Below are positions 21,539-28,580 of a stretch of 28,580 nucleotides of DNA, one piece after another. The position numbers and the translations under genes were made by a program. The notes beneath the pieces are model-generated. The model made no database searches and had not been told where the DNA came from. It worked only from the letters and a program-made list of their open reading frames with translations. The stretch's first letter is position 1, and every line of letters starts with the position of its first letter. This stretch comes from CAZQVN01 sp964596775 (lineage in GTDB: Bacteria; Eisenbacteria; RBG-16-71-46; JABDJR01; JAWXBZ01): positions 1 to 28,580 of the forward strand of contig CAZQVN010000047.1 of the NCBI GenBank assembly GCA_964596775.1, written 5' to 3'.

Positions 21539-23701
21539 ATGAAAACACGAAGCTCTCTCTCCCCGCTGGCTGTTCTTCCGCTGATCCTGTCCGTACTGTT
21601 TGTTCCGGTTGCCGTTCTCGCTCAATCACCGCCCCAGTTCCTGACCATGTGGGGATCGACGGGGAGCGGAACCGGCCAGTTCCGGGGTCCCGCCGCCGTG
21701 ACGGTGGACGAGAACGGGTTCGTCTACGTCTGCGAGTCGACGAACAACCGCGTCCAGAAGTTCGACGCGGACGGAAACTTCATCCTCACCTGGGGGTCGT
21801 CCGGGTCGACGACCGGCAAGTTCGCCTCGCCGCACGGGATCTACGCCGACGGTGCCGGCTCCATCTTCGTCGTGGACTCCGGAAACTACCGGGTCCAGAA
21901 ATTCACGACGCAGGGCGTGTACGTGGCCACGATCGGCGCCCAGGGGTCCGCAAACGGCCTGTTCAACGCCCCCCGCGGGGTCGTCACGGACGCCGCCGGC
22001 AACATCTACGTGGCCGACACGTTCAATCACCGCATCCAGAAATTCAACTCGAGCGGCGCGTACCTGGCCAAGTGGGGTTCGAACGGAACCGGAAACGGCC
22101 AGTTCAGGGAGCCGTCGCAGATCGTTCTGGACGCGGACGGCAACCTGTTCGTGTCGGACCAGCTGAACAACCGGGTCCAGGTGTTCAACACGTCCGGTGT
22201 CTTTCAGTACGCGTTCGGGACATCGGGAACCGGAAACGGCCAGTTCGACACGGTGATCGGCCTCGCCGTGGACGCGGCTGGCGTCTATGCCGTGGACCCC
22301 GGCAACAACCGGGCCCAGCAGTTCACGAAGGCGGGCGTTTACGTCACCCAGTGGGGATCGGTCGGGAACGCCCCCGGCCAGTTCTTCGTGCCCCGGGGCA
22401 TGGGCCGCAGCGCCGCCGGAGCGATCTACGTGGCCGACACCGGCAACGACCGGATCCAGAAATTCGGGCCCGGCCCCACGCCCCAGGGCAACACGCTGAT
22501 CGTCGGAAACGGAAGGGGGCTCCCGGCCCTCGGGCCGATCTCGATTCCGGTCAGCCTGAGCACGCTGCAGACCTCGTCCGGGATCCAGTTCCTGATGCAG
22601 GACGCGCCGGACTGGTTCCACGTGACCGGCGTGACGCTGACCGGCCGGGCAACCGCCATGTCCGTGTCGTACGCCGACGGTCCCGCCGGCCTGCGTGTCC
22701 TGGTCTACAGTTCGACCGGAAGCCGGATCGGTATCGGCACGGGCGAAATTCTCAGGCTGACGGGAACGATCGGCCATTCCGCGGTCGTCGGCGATTCCGC
22801 GGCCCTGGCCGTGACCAGCGTGCTGATGGCCGGCGCGGACGGCGGGCCGGCCGCGATCGATTCCGAGGACGGTGTGCTTTACATCGCCCGGATCCGGGGC
22901 GACATCAACGGCGACAACCTGCTCGATGCCGGAGATCTCGTCCGGCTGATCGAGATCGTCCTCGCCACCGGTGACGCGCCGACCGCGGAGGAACTCGAGG
23001 CCGCGGACTGCAACGGCGACAACGCCGTCAACCTGTTCGACGTCACCTGTCTCGTCGACCTGATCCTCTCCGGTTCACCGGCGCCCGGACCCGCGCTGAG
23101 CCCGCTGGCCGACGCGCTCGCCGACGTGGTGATCGACGCCCGAGCCCGGGTCAAGGCGGTCCAGTTCACGCTTCCGGCGGGAACGTCGATCGAGGAAACC
23201 GGTGACCTGGCGCCGCTGATCCAGCACGCCGGCGTGAACGCCCGCGGCGAAACGATCGTGATCGCGTTCGATACCCGGGGCGGTTCCTGGACCGACGGGA
23301 TCCGGACGCCGTTCCGGACCGGTTCGTTCCCGGCCGGCTTCCGCGCCTACGGCGACGGCGGCCGCCCCCTGCCCGTGGAGATCAATGGCGAAGTCGTGAC
23401 GATCGGCGCACCGCTGCCGCCGGGACTCACGATCCTGGCCGGATATCCGAACCCGTTCCGTGGCCAGACGAAGATCCGTTTCGCGATGGACAAGTCCGGG
23501 CCGGTGCGGTTGTCCGTGTTCGACGTGAAGGGAGCGCTCGTGTCGCGGTCCGCGGAGCGGATGCTTCAGGCCGGCGAGCACACGTGGGACTGGAATCCCC
23601 GGAATGAAGCGGGCGTGCGCCTGTCCGCCGGCGTCTACACCGCCGTCGTGGAGGCGCAGGGACAGCGTGTCCCCCTGAGGCTGGTGCTGCTCGGAGACTA
23701 G
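21539..23701 (+). CDS. Secreted NHL-repeat protein with dockerin-like pair and FlgD-like C-terminus
   Basis: This 720-residue exported protein has a signal peptide with likely cleavage after Ala28 (VAVLA-QSP). Residues ~30-318 hold six NHL repeats of about 47 residues, with alternating WGSxGxGxGQF and (I/V)YVADxxNxRIQKF motifs, forming a six-bladed beta-propeller. A cohesin-like or Ig-like beta-region spans ~320-450 (VGNGRGLPALGPISIPVSL). Residues ~454-512 contain two EF-hand-like loops, GDINGDNLLDAGDLVRLIE and DCNGDNAVNLFDVTCLVDLI, as in type I dockerins. The last ~90 residues (YPNPFRGQTKIRFAM, SVFDVKGALV, LSAGVYTAVVEA) form a FlgD-Ig/sorting-type domain. The role is probably cell-surface or extracellular scaffolding; the ligand is unknown. 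The ATG at 21539 follows GGAGGG. Confidence 0.9.
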   Translation: MKTRSSLSPLAVLPLILSVLFVPVAVLAQSPPQFLTMWGSTGSGTGQFRGPAAVTVDENGFVYVCESTNNRVQKFDADGNFILTWGSSGSTTGKFASPHGIYADGAGSIFVVDSGNYRVQKFTTQGVYVATIGAQGSANGLFNAPRGVVTDAAGNIYVADTFNHRIQKFNSSGAYLAKWGSNGTGNGQFREPSQIVLDADGNLFVSDQLNNRVQVFNTSGVFQYAFGTSGTGNGQFDTVIGLAVDAAGVYAVDPGNNRAQQFTKAGVYVTQWGSVGNAPGQFFVPRGMGRSAAGAIYVADTGNDRIQKFGPGPTPQGNTLIVGNGRGLPALGPISIPVSLSTLQTSSGIQFLMQDAPDWFHVTGVTLTGRATAMSVSYADGPAGLRVLVYSSTGSRIGIGTGEILRLTGTIGHSAVVGDSAALAVTSVLMAGADGGPAAIDSEDGVLYIARIRGDINGDNLLDAGDLVRLIEIVLATGDAPTAEELEAADCNGDNAVNLFDVTCLVDLILSGSPAPGPALSPLADALADVVIDARARVKAVQFTLPAGTSIEETGDLAPLIQHAGVNARGETIVIAFDTRGGSWTDGIRTPFRTGSFPAGFRAYGDGGRPLPVEINGEVVTIGAPLPPGLTILAGYPNPFRGQTKIRFAMDKSGPVRLSVFDVKGALVSRSAERMLQAGEHTWDWNPRNEAGVRLSAGVYTAVVEAQGQRVPLRLVLLGD

Positions 23702-23713
23702 AAGTGGACCACC

Positions 23714-23743
23714 CCCCCGACTGGGTCCGGACCCAGTCGGGGG
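23714..23743. terminator. Perfect 30-bp palindrome after the NHL gene
   Basis: Fifteen bases (23714-23728) are followed immediately by their exact reverse complement (23729-23743), centred on GGTCC/GGACC, 12 bases after the stop of the NHL gene. It could form a stable stem or cruciform and may stop transcription, but no T-run follows. The 12-mer CCCCGACTGGGT within it recurs on the opposite strand at 27328-27339. Confidence 0.6.
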
Positions 23744-23814
23744 AGTGCACCTTATCAGCACTCTCCGTAACGCAACCGCGACGCCGATCCCCCCCAACAG
23801 CGAGGCCGCGTCCA

Positions 23815-23845
23815 GCGGTCCGGGCGTCGTTCTCCTCCGAGGGGG
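23815..23845 (-). repeat. Inverted diverged copy of the 60-bp repeat core
   Basis: This 31-base segment matches the reverse complement of 23929-23959 (and of 23989-24019) at 26 positions by my hand alignment. With the tandem copies it could fold into a long hairpin with an ~80-base loop. Confidence 0.6.
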
Positions 23846-23920
23846 CGTCGCGGAGCCGGCGGAGCCAGGATGGCGGAGCCGTGCGGAGCGCCGAGTGGAG
23901 TCGAGGCAGGGATGCCGAGA

Positions 23921-24041
23921 CGTAGCGTCCCCCGAGGGGGAGAACGGCGTCCGGACCGCAGAAGCACGTGAGCCGACAAGCGTAGCGTCCCCCGAGGGGG
24001 AGAACGGCGTCCGGACCGCAGAAGCCACGTGAGCCGACAAG
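23921..24041 (+). repeat. Tandem duplication of a 60-bp unit
   Basis: The units 23921-23980 and 23981-24041 are identical except for one extra C in the second (GAAGCACGTG against GAAGCCACGTG). Each holds CCCCCGAGGGGG, the palindrome GTCCGGAC, and CACGTG. The pair ends 10 bases before the -35 box of mqnL. This is not a CRISPR: there are two adjoining units and no spacer. Confidence 0.9.
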
Positions 24042-24050
24042 CGCCACCCC

Positions 24051-24079
24051 TTGCCACCCGCCGCCCCGATCCCTATGCT
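24051..24079 (+). promoter_or_regulatory. Promoter of mqnL
   Basis: TTGCCA (24051-24056) and TATGCT (24074-24079) are exactly 17 bases apart, giving a leader of about 60 bases before the GTG at 24148. Confidence 0.55.
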
Positions 24080-24147
24080 TCCCGCGTCCGTAGTGTCATG
24101 CCCGACAATAACTTGAACCACTGGGCTCAAGCCCGTCATGAGGATCC

Positions 24148-25908
24148 GTGCCGTTCGACGATCTCCAGTCCTTCCTTCGTCATCTTGAATCGAAACGCGA
24201 CCTCCAGCGCGTCAGCGTCCCCGTGGATCCCGTCTACGAGATCCCCACGATCGCGATCCGCGCCGTGAAGGAAAAGCTCCCCGCGCTGCTGTTCGAAAAC
24301 GTGATCGGCTCCGACTACCCGGTGGCGATCAACATGCTGGCCACCGGGGACCGCATCGCCGCGGCCCTCGGACGGCCGCCCGCCGACTTCGGCGACATGC
24401 TCGGGAACCTGGCCCACCGGCTGATGCCGCCGAAGCCGTCGGCGATCTGGAACGAACGGGCCACACTGCTCCGCGCCACGGCGATGCGGAAGGCAAACGT
24501 CGGCAACGGCCCGGCGGGGGAGATCACCGAGGCGCCCGATCTGTCGAAGCTCCCGATCCTCAAGCTCTGGCCGCAGGACGGCGGGCGGTTCGTCACGTTT
24601 CCGCTGGTCCTCACCGAGGATCCGGAAACCGGTGTCGGCAACATGGGCGTGTACCGGATGCACATGCACGACGCGCAGTCGACAGGAATGCACTGGCAGA
24701 TCCAGAAGGGGGGCGGGTTCCACTACCACAAGGCCGAAGCGGCCGGAAACGCGCTCCCGGTGTCCGTGTGCCTCGGCGGCGATCCCATTCTATTGATCTG
24801 CGCGGTGGCGCCGCTCCCCGAGGGGATCGACGAGATCGCGTTCGCCGGGTTCCTCCGCGGCAAGCCGGTCCGGATGATGGCCGGTCAGACATCGGGCCTG
24901 CGCGCGCCCGCCGACGCCGAGTTCATCCTCGAAGGCACGGTGGCGCCCCACGAACGCAAGACTGAAGGCCCGTTCGGCGATCACTTCGGCCACTACTCGC
25001 ACGCCGCGCCGTTTCCGATTTTCCAGGTCAAGGCGATCCGCCACAGGAAGAATGCCGTCTATCCCGCCGCGGTCGTCGGAAAGCCGCCGCAGGAGGACAA
25101 ATACATCGGTGATGCGCTCCAGGAGTTGACGCTGCCGATTCTCCGCATCATGCATCCCGAGGTCACCGACGCGTGGGCGTACTACGAAACCGGTTTCCAC
25201 AGCCTGCTCGTCGTCGGTGTCCGCGAGCGCTACGCGAAGGAGGCGGTGAAGACGGCGCTCGGCCTCCTCGGCACCGGCCAGCTCTCGCTCACGAAATGTC
25301 TGGTGACGGTGGGGCCGGACGTGAACGTCCGCGATATCAACGCCGTGCTCCGCGCGATCCGCGATCACTTCGATCCGGCCGAGGATCTGCTGATGCTTCC
25401 GGGGACGGCGTTCGACACGCTGGATTTCACGAGTTTCAGGATGAACCTGGGGAGCAAGATGGTGATCGACGCCTCTCCCTCTCCTTCCGGAGCTCCAAAG
25501 GAATTCCGGAAGTTCCCGGATTTCAACGCTCGATCCATCCACCCCGCGATCCAGGGATCGCGGGTTCTCGAAGACACGCTTCTGGTCATTACGGTCGACT
25601 CGGATCCGAAGCCGGTTTTCGACGCGTTCCGCGCTCTTCCGGACAACGCTGCGCCGCCGCTGGTCGCCGCCGTTTCGCCCGACGTGGATCTCGCCGACAT
25701 GGAATCGCTGCTCTGGGGGATTTTTACCCGGTTCGAGCCGGTCAGGGACATGAGCTTTGCTTCACAGAAGTTCCAGGGCGCCCGGCCGGTTTACACCGGC
25801 CGGGGTTATATCGACGCCACCTGGAAACCCGGCTACCCGGACCCGGTGTCGATGAGCCCGGAGATCGTGGACAGGGTGGAGAAGCGCTGGGGCGAGTACT
25901 GGAAGTGA
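24148..25908 (+). CDS. mqnL: UbiD-family decarboxylase, probable MqnL
   Basis: This 586-residue prenyl-FMN-dependent decarboxylase of the UbiD family. It has FENVIGSDYPVAINMLATGDRI (~50-71), the core VGNMGVYRMHMHD (~161) with the conserved Arg, GGGFHYHKAEA (~191), GGDPILL (~210), and APHERKTEGPFGDHFGHYS (~267-285) with the Glu/Glu/His set. The C-terminal PVYTGRGYIDATWKPGYPDP region is usual for bacterial members. Standard annotation would give UbiD; gene context (mqnP, mqnM, mqnE, mqnA) points to decarboxylation in the futalosine menaquinone route (inference). The GTG at 24148 has GAGG 5 bases upstream; no in-frame ATG competes. Length is well above UbiD of E. coli (~500) and near MqnL-type members. 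Confidence 0.92.
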   Translation: MPFDDLQSFLRHLESKRDLQRVSVPVDPVYEIPTIAIRAVKEKLPALLFENVIGSDYPVAINMLATGDRIAAALGRPPADFGDMLGNLAHRLMPPKPSAIWNERATLLRATAMRKANVGNGPAGEITEAPDLSKLPILKLWPQDGGRFVTFPLVLTEDPETGVGNMGVYRMHMHDAQSTGMHWQIQKGGGFHYHKAEAAGNALPVSVCLGGDPILLICAVAPLPEGIDEIAFAGFLRGKPVRMMAGQTSGLRAPADAEFILEGTVAPHERKTEGPFGDHFGHYSHAAPFPIFQVKAIRHRKNAVYPAAVVGKPPQEDKYIGDALQELTLPILRIMHPEVTDAWAYYETGFHSLLVVGVRERYAKEAVKTALGLLGTGQLSLTKCLVTVGPDVNVRDINAVLRAIRDHFDPAEDLLMLPGTAFDTLDFTSFRMNLGSKMVIDASPSPSGAPKEFRKFPDFNARSIHPAIQGSRVLEDTLLVITVDSDPKPVFDAFRALPDNAAPPLVAAVSPDVDLADMESLLWGIFTRFEPVRDMSFASQKFQGARPVYTGRGYIDATWKPGYPDPVSMSPEIVDRVEKRWGEYWK

Positions 25909-25943
25909 GGGGCCGCACCGGTCAACCATCCACAGGAGGCACC

Positions 25944-26429
25944 ATGAACACGCGCCCGCTGATCGCAACCGCATGGACCCTCTGCGCGGCGGCCCTCATC
26001 GGCTGCCAGGAACCATCCGTCGACCTGGAACAGGAAAAGGCCGCGATCCTGGCGCTGCACAGGCAGGCCATCCAGGCCCACCTGGACAAGGATGCCGCCT
26101 GGCTCGCCGCCGGCGCCATCGACGACTTTGTCTCGGTCAGTGACGGCGAACTGTCCTGGCCTTCGCAGGCCGAGACCGAGGAGATGTTCACCGGCTACCT
26201 CAACAGCACCACGTTCAGCGAGTATCGGGATCTCCGGGACCCGATCATCCGCGTGTCCGGGGACGGCACGATGGCCTGGTCGATCGTCCAGGTAAAGGTG
26301 GCGGGCACCAGGGCAACGCCGGACGGGGCGGAGGCGCCCCTCGACTTCACCAGCGCCTGGATCATGCTGTACGAAAAGCGTGACGGGCAGTGGCTGCGGT
26401 CGGGTGTCGTGTCCACGTTCCGGCGGTAA
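25944..26429 (+). CDS. NTF2-like (SnoaL/DUF4440-type) lipoprotein
   Basis: This 161-residue protein has a signal ending in LIGC, giving lipidated Cys21. The rest is an NTF2-like fold: an alpha-helical EKAAILALHRQAIQAHLDKDAAWLAAGAIDDFVSVSDG start, then beta-strand segments with MAWSIVQVKVAG and a C-terminal DFTSAWIMLYEKRDGQWLRSGVVSTFR typical of DUF4440/SgcJ-like proteins. Function is unknown. The ATG at 25944 has ACAGGAGG. It lies 35 bases after the mqnL stop and may share its transcript, but nothing ties it to menaquinone. Confidence 0.85.
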   Translation: MNTRPLIATAWTLCAAALIGCQEPSVDLEQEKAAILALHRQAIQAHLDKDAAWLAAGAIDDFVSVSDGELSWPSQAETEEMFTGYLNSTTFSEYRDLRDPIIRVSGDGTMAWSIVQVKVAGTRATPDGAEAPLDFTSAWIMLYEKRDGQWLRSGVVSTFRR

Positions 26430-26440
26430 CCAGGACAGCT

Positions 26441-27223
26441 TCAGCCGCCCGTTTTCCTCAGCCTCCACACCTGTTCCGACGGAAACCGTTGCGCCCAGTC
26501 CACCGGCACGTTGAACTGGTCCGCTGCGCAGTCCGGGGGCGCCTGGAGTTCCATGTAGTCGAGGACCTCGAAGCCGGTCCGCCGGAACAGTCGAAACCAG
26601 GCGGAGACCGGCCTGTTGAATTCCACTCCGCCGGGGTCGATCTCCACGTCTCTCCAGTCCACCGTGCCGAGAGAGAAGTAGTCGCGATGGAGCCGGTCGT
26701 CGGCCGGCGCACCGTCCAGCGGCGTGCAGACGAGCGCCAGCGGCGCCGTTCCCAGGAAGACCAGTTCTCCTCCCGGCTTCAGAATCCGGTGCGCCTCGGG
26801 AATCCACACGTCCGGATCGCACCAGATCGCCGCGCCGTATTCGCTGATCGCAAAGTCGAAGGAGGCGTCGTCGCAGGGCACCGTCTCGGCGTTCCCGTGG
26901 ATCAGGGTCAGAGCGACGCCGTGCTGTCGGGCGAGCCGCCGGGCCGTCTCCAGCTGGAGTTCGGAATTGTCGATCCCGACCACGCGCGCACCGCGGCGCG
27001 CCATCCATCCCGAAACGTAGGCGGTTCCGCATCCGAGCTCGACGGCGGACAGACCCGTCATGTCGACGGGGAGCAGGTGGAGTTCCGATTCCGGAATCCC
27101 CCAGTTGCCCCAGTATGGAGACGCGCTGTTCCAGGCGCGTTCCCCTGAGGCCACCCAGTCGTGGGCCATCTCGTCCCAGTGGCGGCGGTTTTCGCGGACG
27201 TGATCCGGCAGGTCGTTCGACAT
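26441..27223 (-). CDS. Class I SAM-dependent methyltransferase
   Basis: This 260-residue methyltransferase. Motif I is VELGCGTAYVSGWMARRGARVVGID (~55-79), motif II/III LIHGNAETVPCDDASFDFAISEYGAAIW (~103-130), and a post-I Asp ends the second strand. HRILKPGGELVFLG (~140-153) is the usual post-motif III. The N-terminal HVRENRRHWDEMAHDWVASGERAW is found in many methyltransferase-11-type proteins of unknown substrate. I chose the ATG at 27223 (MSNDLPD); an upstream in-frame ATG at 27265 adds MVQDKRVKLWQIRP. No ribosome site precedes 27223, but CAGATT lies 6 bases upstream, so it may be leaderless. It converges on the lipoprotein gene with an 11-base gap and no hairpin. Confidence 0.88.
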   Translation of the reverse strand: MSNDLPDHVRENRRHWDEMAHDWVASGERAWNSASPYWGNWGIPESELHLLPVDMTGLSAVELGCGTAYVSGWMARRGARVVGIDNSELQLETARRLARQHGVALTLIHGNAETVPCDDASFDFAISEYGAAIWCDPDVWIPEAHRILKPGGELVFLGTAPLALVCTPLDGAPADDRLHRDYFSLGTVDWRDVEIDPGGVEFNRPVSAWFRLFRRTGFEVLDYMELQAPPDCAADQFNVPVDWAQRFPSEQVWRLRKTGG

Positions 27224-27364
27224 GGGACGAATCTGCCACAGCTTCACCCGTTTGTCCTGTACCATCCGGGTGTTGATCGCCGCCGTGCAGGGGGAGCGGA
27301 TCGAGGCGATTCTCGCCCGGGCGGGTTACCCAGTCGGGGTCATCTCCACGCCTTGATGCACTGG
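27224..27364. other. Intergenic region between divergent genes
   Basis: This 141-base stretch has no family-recognised gene. It contains the reverse-strand CCCCGACTGGGT 12-mer (27328-27339) and a 28-codon open stretch on the plus strand (27270-27356) that I could not assign. Confidence 0.5.
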
Positions 27365-27393
27365 TCGACACCACCCCCCAAAACCGCTATCCT
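27365..27393 (+). promoter_or_regulatory. Promoter of mqnE
   Basis: TCGACA (27365-27370) and TATCCT (27388-27393) are 17 bases apart; the leader to the ATG at 27439 is about 40 bases and contains a GGAG ribosome site. Confidence 0.55.
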
Positions 27394-27438
27394 GTCCCCG
27401 TTTGCAGACTTCCGACGTGACAGACCCGTGGAGACTCA

Positions 27439-28569
27439 ATGGACCGAATCCTGGAGAAAACCGCCACCGACCCCCGCCTGCTCCCGATCTGGAAAAAGGT
27501 CCAGGCGAAGGAACGGCTGACGAAAGAGGACGGGCTCGTCTGCCTCTCCACGCCCGACCTGACGACGCTCGGCAAGATCGCCGATTTCGCGAAGCGGCGG
27601 GTGTCCGGCGATCACGTCTATTACGTGTTCAACCGCCAGGTGAACCCCACGAACGTCTGCGTGCTGGCCTGCCGCTTCTGCGATTTCGCCACCACGAAAC
27701 AGGCGCCGAACGCCTACGAAATGACGATGAAGGAGATCCTGGCCAGGTGCAGAGGCGGCGTCCGCGAAGTGCACATCGTGGGCGGCATGCACCCCGACTG
27801 GCCGTACGACAAGTACGTGGACATCGTCCGCCAGATCCGGGCGAAATATCCGGACATCACGATCAAGGCCTACACGGCGGTGGAGATCGACTGGTTCGCC
27901 GAGATTTCCGGCAAGTCGATCGAGGCGGTGCTCCAGGATCTCGTGGACGCGGGGCTGGACGCCATGCCCGGCGGCGGCGCCGAGGTGTTCAGCGAGCGGG
28001 TTCACATGGACATGTACAAGCCGAAGATCGGGGCGGACCGCTGGCTGAACGTGCACCGGATCGCGCACAGGATGGGGATCCCCACGAACGCCACGCTGCT
28101 CTACGGTCACATCGAGACGTACGAGGAGCGGATCGATCACCTGATGAAACTCCGGGAACTGGAGGACGAGGCGCCCGGATTCAAGTCGTTCATCCCGCTG
28201 GCGTTCCAGCCCGGTCACACCGGCATCGTGGAGCGGCAGTGCTCGGCGATCGAGGATCTGCGGACGATCGCCACCAGCCGGCTGATGCTCGACAACATTC
28301 CCCACATCAAGGCCTACTGGGTGATGGTGGGGGAGGACACGGCCTCGATGGCGCTGAACTTCGGCGCCGACGACGTGGACGGCACGATCGGCGAAGAGCG
28401 GATCGCGCACGCCGCGAACGCCGAAAGCCCGCTCGGACTGACCCGGAACCGACTTTTGTCCATGATCCGTGAGGCCGGGAAGATCCCGGTGGAAAGAGAC
28501 GCCCGATACAATGTCATCGCCGTCCACGACGAGCACGCTGATCGCCAGGATCCCGTACCTCAACACTGA
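27439..28569 (+). CDS. mqnE: Aminofutalosine synthase MqnE (radical SAM)
   Basis: This 376-residue radical-SAM enzyme joins 3-[(1-carboxyvinyl)oxy]benzoate to a SAM-derived adenosyl unit in the futalosine menaquinone pathway. The [4Fe-4S] site is CVLACRFC (Cys74, Cys78, Cys81) within NRQVNPTNVCVLACRFCDF, characteristic of MqnE/MqnC. HIVGGMHPDWPYDKY (~113), IKAYTAVEIDWFA (~138) and GGGAEVFSERV (~178) favour MqnE over MqnC. The last 18 residues after VERDARYNVI extend past the usual end and overlap the mqnA start by 59 bases. The ATG at 27439 follows GTGGAG; a TCGACA/TATCCT promoter precedes it. Confidence 0.93.
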   Translation: MDRILEKTATDPRLLPIWKKVQAKERLTKEDGLVCLSTPDLTTLGKIADFAKRRVSGDHVYYVFNRQVNPTNVCVLACRFCDFATTKQAPNAYEMTMKEILARCRGGVREVHIVGGMHPDWPYDKYVDIVRQIRAKYPDITIKAYTAVEIDWFAEISGKSIEAVLQDLVDAGLDAMPGGGAEVFSERVHMDMYKPKIGADRWLNVHRIAHRMGIPTNATLLYGHIETYEERIDHLMKLRELEDEAPGFKSFIPLAFQPGHTGIVERQCSAIEDLRTIATSRLMLDNIPHIKAYWVMVGEDTASMALNFGADDVDGTIGEERIAHAANAESPLGLTRNRLLSMIREAGKIPVERDARYNVIAVHDEHADRQDPVPQH

Positions 28570-28580
28570 GCCGTTCTACC
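28511..28580 (+). CDS. mqnA: Chorismate dehydratase MqnA, 5' end only
   Basis: The frame from the ATG at 28511 reads MSSPSTTSTLIARIPYLNTEPFY to the window edge; RIPYLNTEPF is the N-terminal signature of MqnA, which converts chorismate to 3-[(1-carboxyvinyl)oxy]benzoate, the substrate of MqnE. Only 23 codons are visible. It overlaps the mqnE 3' end by 59 bases in another frame. The call rests on the short N-terminal motif plus the neighbour gene. Confidence 0.65.
   Translation, partial: MSSPSTTSTLIARIPYLNTEPFY

Larger units (their letters stand above)
23744..24050. other. Non-coding repeat region before mqnL
   Basis: No convincing gene lies between 23702 and 24147. Open frames exist in several phases, but they follow the repeats and lack ribosome sites and family likeness. 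The stretch contains three GGAGCC-type short repeats (about 23851-23881), the inverted repeat copy, and the tandem pair listed separately. The mqnL promoter begins at 24051. Confidence 0.6.

Noticed and set aside
19597..22974. A long plus-strand frame of about 1100 codons across the symporter and NHL genes
   Set aside because: It overlaps mqnM, the DAACS gene (antisense) and the NHL gene in wrong phases, and its composition is that of a shadow.
23921..24041. Possible CRISPR array
   Set aside because: Only two directly adjoining units with no spacer and no cas genes.
23755..24057. Repeated peptide frames (for example RSGRRSPPRGTLR) on the minus strand
   Set aside because: The repetition simply reflects the tandem 60-bp DNA repeat; no start signal, no family.

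Overview
This window is GC-rich (about two thirds by eye), tightly packed chromosomal DNA, with no tRNA, rRNA, CRISPR array, transposase or phage gene that I can recognise. Large secreted proteins end in FlgD-like/sorting-type C-terminal domains, one carries NHL repeats plus a dockerin-like pair, menaquinone is made through the futalosine route, and type IV pilus retraction motors are present. Together these suggest an uncultured Gram-negative of the wider FCB/Eisenbacteria-like assemblage. That assignment is inference and weak; no marker gene fixes it.

Layout. 1-1017: end of a membrane protein gene. 1027-5437 (minus): an operon of an MshEN-type degenerate secretion ATPase, PilT and PilU, with successive genes overlapping by 1 and 4 bases, followed by a LOG-family gene behind its own palindromic promoter. 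5595-8855 (minus): a 1086-residue FG-GAP surface/secreted protein. 8983-13748 (plus): nrdR, tatC, coaX, then a three-gene thiol-redox cassette: two paralogous exported thioredoxin-fold proteins and a MauE/DoxX-like membrane protein fused to a thioredoxin-like domain. 13819-18584 (minus): MFS transporter, a small membrane-anchored protein, a GT-C-like glycosyltransferase and an RlmD-type rRNA methyltransferase; the last three overlap by ATGA. 18633-20050 (plus): UbiA- and UbiX-family genes (mqnP, mqnM). 20071-21369 (minus): a DAACS symporter. 21539-23701 (plus): an NHL/dockerin/FlgD-like secreted protein. 23702-24147: a 446-bp gap with a perfect 30-bp palindrome, a tandem 60-bp repeat and an inverted diverged copy of that repeat. 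24148-26429 (plus): a UbiD-family decarboxylase (mqnL) and an NTF2-like lipoprotein. 26441-27223 (minus): a SAM methyltransferase. 27439 to the end (plus): mqnE and the first codons of mqnA.

How the genes fit together. mqnA and mqnE start the futalosine pathway; mqnP, mqnL and mqnM prenylate and decarboxylate the 1,4-dihydroxy-6-naphthoate end product, so most of a menaquinone pathway lies in the right-hand third, interrupted by unrelated genes. The most unusual items are the pilus pseudo-ATPase, which keeps a tandem MshEN c-di-GMP-binding pattern while its Walker A lysine and His box are gone, and the redox cassette, whose two thioredoxin proteins share an unrecognised N-terminal domain. Several genes (LOG, mqnP, the DAACS symporter) have a -10-like hexamer only 6-8 bases before the start codon, suggesting leaderless transcripts.
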